Positions 59,677 through 64,000 of a stretch of DNA of 64,000 bases are shown in pieces; within the stretch, counting starts at the first letter, position 1; every line of letters begins with the position of its first letter. The stretch lies in the NCBI GenBank assembly GCA_027886175.1, contig JAJNNQ010000026.1, positions 10,268,001 to 10,332,000 of the forward strand, written 5' to 3'. The notes beneath the pieces were generated by a model. That model did no database searches. It was not told the DNA's origin and saw only the letters and a program-made list of their open reading frames with translations. The translations under genes were made by a program, and so were the position numbers. This DNA comes from Phylloscopus collybita (Eukaryota; Chordata; Aves; Passeriformes; Phylloscopidae).

Positions 59677-59719
<43 letters not shown>

Positions 59720-59722
59720 TTT
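59677..59722. repeat. (TA)13 followed by T20
   Basis: A pure TA dinucleotide run (59677-59702) joins a T homopolymer (59703-59722). Confidence 0.93.
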
Positions 59723-60094
59723 AAGAATTGCAGTGTTTCAGGAAGTGGGAAAAAATGAGGTCCCATAGAGTTCTTTGAAATGCAGCAGAATTGGCTTCAG
59801 CATAAACTGAAGCCAAGCACACCCAGAAAATTCAGAACAAAGATTTAAAATCACTAAGACATTGGATGGAAAAAAAAAGTCCTGTAATAACTAGTATTCT
59901 GCCTGAATAATTATGTTGTCATCTCTGTGCTTTATCACACCAATTAATTAGCAAGTTTGCTGGGAAATGAATATACAGAAAGTATATGGTTCTTGTTTCT
60001 TGCATCTCGTCAGCTATGAAGCAATGAAGTGATGTTGAGTGGCTTGGTCTGGCCAACCAAACATAGAGGAACACATTTTTCTTGACCTTTTATG

Positions 60095-60096
<2 letters not shown>

Positions 60097-60137
<41 letters not shown>
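60097..60137. repeat. T41 homopolymer
   Basis: Forty-one T residues without interruption, the longest homopolymer in the window. No retroposon body was recognised on either side. Confidence 0.93.
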
Positions 60138-60141
<4 letters not shown>

Positions 60142-61909
60142 AGCATGATTTATGCCCCTAAGTCTGTGGGAATGGAGTGGTGAAGTTTAGGGCTTGTTCT
60201 TGGGTAGAAAGGATGGTTTCCTAAACATCTCTGCAAGCTGTCTACTGGTGAAAACGCAGTATAGACTCTTGCCCTTCTGTAGGTATGCAAGCAGCTGCAG
60301 ATGAGAGGAAGCTGCTCCCTGCAGACACTTCAGCTGCTGCTTGATGTTGCAGAATTTCCCCACTTAGTGCCTCAAGTTAAAAGTTAAAGGAAAACCTTCT
60401 TGGTAGATGCTGTGCAAATCTGGCAGCCTAGACCTGGCTTGTAGGTGACAGACAAAAGGAGATATGGTCCAAGCTGGAAGAATAAGTGTGAAAAATCCCA
60501 GCTGAATGTTCTCGAAACTCATAAAAGAAAGCTTTGACAGGTCTGTACATGTCTCTGTGCCTTGGGACCAGGTGCACATCACGTTCAGTCCATGAAGCAC
60601 ACATCTGTGCTTCACAGACCATTCCCCACCACCCAGAGCTGGGAAAATTGTATCAGACACTCTGGAGGGCCAAATTATACCTGGGATGTCCAGGATGATG
60701 TCTTTGAGCAAATGCAGAGTTGAGTTATGCTTGTAATGGTAACGGAGGTAGAAGGGTTAACCAGAGAGTAAGGAGAGAATATGCTTCTCTCCTTAAAAAC
60801 ATCCCTGAGACACAATTATCTAGAACACACAGTTCCTCCCTTAGCACTAGAATAGGAGTTGCAAAACTTATCATTTAGTGGCCTTGCTGGCTGCCCTTCA
60901 CTACAAATTCAGGCAGGACATAATAGAAGTAACAGTGTAGTCACCAGCCAAGAAAATTAGAATAGTGGCAGCATCAAAGTGCAGCGAACTAGTATGATTG
61001 CTTGAAAATTATAATGCTTTGCAAAGAGCTAATATTTGTATTCATTCTAAGTACTGAGGACCAATTTTCCGATGAGAATGGCAGTAATTGGGATGTTATT
61101 TGTCAGACATTCCTTCGGTACTCTACTTAAAAAAAGAGACTATACAAATTTTTGGAGGTGGCAACTTGTCTGTGTTCGATTTTGTATTTTTTGTGAAGAT
61201 TCTTGAGTACTTAAGAAGAAATTTACCGATTTTCAGGGAAAGCTAGATGTCAGGACTTTCACATTCTTATCCTACTTCGATAGAGGATGCAGCACTTACT
61301 CTAGAAGAAAAGAAAGGGTAAGCCCCATACACAAATGGAACGATCCAAGAAGAAAAAGGTGACTATTTGCCGACTTGGGTTTGCTGCACCCATTATATCT
61401 ATCAGAATTTACCAACATACTGTTACAATATGTCTGTTTTATGAGCAGCAATAGACCAGGAGTAGCTTTGCTTTAGTCCAGAGTTTTGCATAGACATTTT
61501 GGAGATCATCATGAACTGTCCCGCTTTGCTTTGGAGGTAGAAAATAGACTGAGTCATAATTTGCACACCCTATACAAACACCTCACCTGCAATCTTCCAC
61601 CCCCTTACTTGCTAATATATAATTGTGAAAAAAAAATCTTGCTCTTTGTTAAAACCCAAGGAGATATATTTGAGAGAGACTTGCCAGGCTAACAAGAAGT
61701 TGGCATGTTGCTTTCAATTTTCATGGATTCTCATGTGCTAGCAGGCAACTTTCACAGGGATAAAAGGTCTTTGATCTTAGTGAATGACTTCTTTCTATTT
61801 TCAATAATGCAATAAGCCATTTTATTTTCTGCCAAAGGTATCTTCCATAGAAATGTGTTGGTCATATTGCTTTCACAAAAAAAAAAAATTCTAGGAACTA
61901 GTCAAGAAG

Positions 61910-62145
61910 TCACATTGGTCAAAGGTCAGGGAAATCAAATGGCTCTAACAAAAAGACTAATGAGTAACATGGGGCGGATTACAATATGATTTTAACAAAA
62001 GAATGTGGCAAAGAGCATTTTATTGAATTTTTGATTGTCTGTAAAACTGGAGTTCACCTTAGCTTTACCCAAATTTGGAAATAGCTCAACAATCTGCAGT
62101 TAAAATTCAAATAATTGTTGACAGTTTCCATGCAAATGTATCTGT
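61910..62145. promoter_or_regulatory. Candidate regulatory stretch with DR1 and octamer motifs
   Basis: TGGTCAAAGGTCA at 61916-61928 matches the DR1 nuclear-receptor element (AGGTCAAAGGTCA; HNF4, COUP-TF, PPAR/RXR) at 12 of 13 bases. A perfect octamer, ATGCAAAT (POU factors), lies at 62130-62137. The DNA between is AT-rich and free of simple repeats. The motifs are visible; regulatory function is inferred. Confidence 0.25.
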
Positions 62146-63050
62146 TCTGAAGCAATTTGAATGATTTTGCATTACGAAAAATATCCAAAATGGTCTTTAA
62201 AGCAAGCTTTCAGATTTTACCTACCCACCCTCACTAGCAATACTATGGCAAAGTATATATTGGTGAGAAGAAGGATTTTCTGTACCATCCATCACATATT
62301 CAATTCAGAGTCCTTGCAGATTTTTGTCTCATAGTCAGCAACCGGAAGGACTAATTTGATCAACTTATTTCTTCTTGCCACAACTTAATTCAACCATGAT
62401 TTTCCTTGAACAGCTACAGCAAAAGCCATGAATGTTACAGCACTGATTGTTGTATTTCTGTCTTTTCATGCTACAGAATCTGTTAACTTGCTTCAAACAC
62501 TGTGAGAAGCAGCTTAAGCAATTTTGGGACTGCTTTGAAGACCAGTAGTTGCAAGTTATTAAATGCACATTATTAATAATGGATAAGACTGAGTAGTGTA
62601 GTAGGCATTATTCCCATTGAAGATAACAGCTCTTTGCCAATTTAGTTTGTGGTAATTACGCCAATTGTGAAATCTACTGAGCATAAACTGGAAAAAATAG
62701 GAATGGCTCTTCAATATATTCAGTAATTATCCTCCTAACTACATTTTAAAAGTGCATCTGGACAGTGGACAAAGTCTTCAGAATCTAAATGAGTCAAAGA
62801 CAAGCTCTCCTCACAGCACAACAGGGGAATTCAACCAAATGCATTTATTATGCTCTGAAATCACAGCTGACTACTAGCAGTGCCAAAAAAGAGAGGTTTA
62901 CACAAACTGCTCATAATTTTTTAAGCACTGATTACAACTGAAGTGCTATTTTTGTGTGAACAAAATTTGTTACCAAGTGTGATTTAATAGAATATAAACT
63001 TTGAAAAGTCCAAAGACTCACATGTTAATACAAATGAAGACATAGAGGGA

Positions 63051-63075
63051 AAATAAATAAATAAATAAATAAATA
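63051..63075. repeat. (AAAT)6 microsatellite
   Basis: Six tandem aaat units, pure. Confidence 0.93.
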
Positions 63076-63693
63076 CCCTGACCAGAAGTCATAAGTGCAA
63101 TGAAATTCAGTTTTTCTGAATACTAAAGAAGAGAAACACAGAATGTCATTTCAAAACTTCCTCTTCCATTTTTAGAAAGCCACACATGTATAACTGCATG
63201 TGGATCAGACTAAGGAAAGAAATACAAATTTGCTGTTAATTAGATTCTAAAGGTGATAAAAGCCAAACTCCCTCGGGGAAAATCACCCAACATGGTTACA
63301 CAGATAAGGAACATCTTTCAAAGTATTTTGCAGTGGTTTGGTCATGTATGTTTATATTAAATTATTTCATAAATTATTTTCTATTGCATCAATTATGTCA
63401 TAGCCTCTTGGACTGGTTTCTTTTTCCCCATCAGCCAGTATCACCTCACAAACTAAATATATTTCACAAAACCTTGCCAAGTGTTTAGATTTGTATTCTG
63501 TGAACTTGTATTCTTGTCTACCACAGAGGCAAGCCCCGAAAAATCTTTGTGATGTTCCACACACAACTTCTATTAACTTCGCTCTCCAGGATGTATTTTG
63601 CCTCCATTTCTTTCACATTTTTAGTCCTTCATTGAGTGATAGAAATATAGAGTATAAATAAATGTTTCCTTCCTAAAATACACTTCTTCTAAA

Positions 63694-64000
63694 CACCTGG
63701 AGTACTTGTGACCAGCTCTGGGGCTCTCAAATAAGAGGACAGGAAGTAAGTGTTGGAGTGAGTCCAGAGGAGGGCCTCAAAGATGACCAGAAGCCTGGAG
63801 CACCTATCCTATGAAGACAGTCTGAGAGATTTGGAGTTTTTCAGGCTGTGGAAGAGTCCATGGAGATATTATAGCACCTTCTGGTATCTAAGGGGAGCCT
63901 ACAAGAGAGCTGGAGAGGGACTTTTTGCAAAAGCAGGCAGTAATAAGACAAGGAAGAGTGTAGGCTGAGAATACATATTAGAAAGAAATTCTTTACTGTG
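63694..64000 (+). mobile_element. CR1 LINE fragment running off the right edge
   Basis: A diverged CR1-type copy in plus orientation. It starts with cacctggagtacttgtgacc and continues through gagtccagaggagggcc, then ctggagcacctatcctatga, then gggagcctacaagagagctg, then gagagggactttttgcaaaa, and reaches agaaagaaattctttactgtg at the window end. These are the standard ORF2 C-terminal landmarks. The block between ataagacaagga and tacatattag is shorter than the family pattern, so an internal deletion is likely. The 3' end lies beyond the window. Confidence 0.85.

Larger units (their letters stand above)
60138..63693. other. Unique AT-rich sequence, no gene
   Basis: No supported gene. The 115-codon minus-strand frame at 60364-60711 has no recognisable domain. 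A minus-strand frame at about 63367-63612 has a more protein-like composition and is discussed as a finding. The 61.9-62.15 kb stretch is listed as a weak regulatory candidate. An (AAAT)6 microsatellite is at 63051-63075. Confidence 0.6.

Noticed and set aside
1..64000. tRNA, rRNA, snRNA, CRISPR arrays or bacterial operon structure
   Set aside because: No cloverleaf with A/B boxes, no spaced identical repeats and no dense same-strand coding were found on reading both strands.

Overview
This window looks like vertebrate nuclear DNA, most probably from a bird. The clearest evidence is repeat content. There are several 5'-truncated CR1 LINE copies, two of which end in the avian-type ATTCTGTG tail. 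There are three solo LTRs, each bounded by a perfect 6-bp target-site duplication, and some much older amniote repeat debris (an older CR1-type LINE and CORE-SINE/MIR-like pieces). I saw no Alu-, L1- or B1-like elements. Base composition is AT-rich by eye, CpG is scarce, and homopolymers and microsatellites are frequent. I cannot name the species.

I found no protein-coding gene or exon I can defend. Every long open frame is either antisense or parallel to a repeat, low-complexity, or without recognisable domain content. I recognised no tRNA, rRNA, snRNA, CRISPR array or bacterial-type operon. The window is best read as a gene desert or the interior of a very large intron.

Layout: 1-4.7 kb is unique sequence with a strong G-quadruplex motif (minus strand) near 2.0 kb. 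A CR1 3' end lies at about 4.76-5.34 kb. Unique AT-rich DNA follows, with an A36 tract at 12.1 kb. A degraded older CR1-type LINE lies at about 16.14-16.74 kb. A perfect MAF-recognition palindrome is at 17.03 kb. Solo LTRs lie at 32,050-32,327 and 41,212-41,647; they share sequence blocks and belong to one family or two close relatives. At 44.2 kb an inverted old CR1 fragment ends abruptly at an A40 tract. MIR-like remnants are at 45.2 and 45.6 kb. A CR1 at about 55.58-56.69 kb is split by a third, unrelated 522-bp solo LTR. A CpG-richer patch at 57.48-57.76 kb, a pure (GGAAA)31 tract at 58.17 kb and a second old-style CR1 running off the right edge at 63.7 kb complete the window.

No genes can be shown to work together here. 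The possible functional content is regulatory: candidate enhancer-like stretches (46.25-46.45, 53.2-53.7, 57.48-57.76, 61.9-62.15 kb), proposed only from motif clustering and CpG retention. I did not find a convincing undescribed biological system. The best-supported individual observations are the three solo LTRs with exact target-site duplications, including the LTR-in-CR1 nesting.
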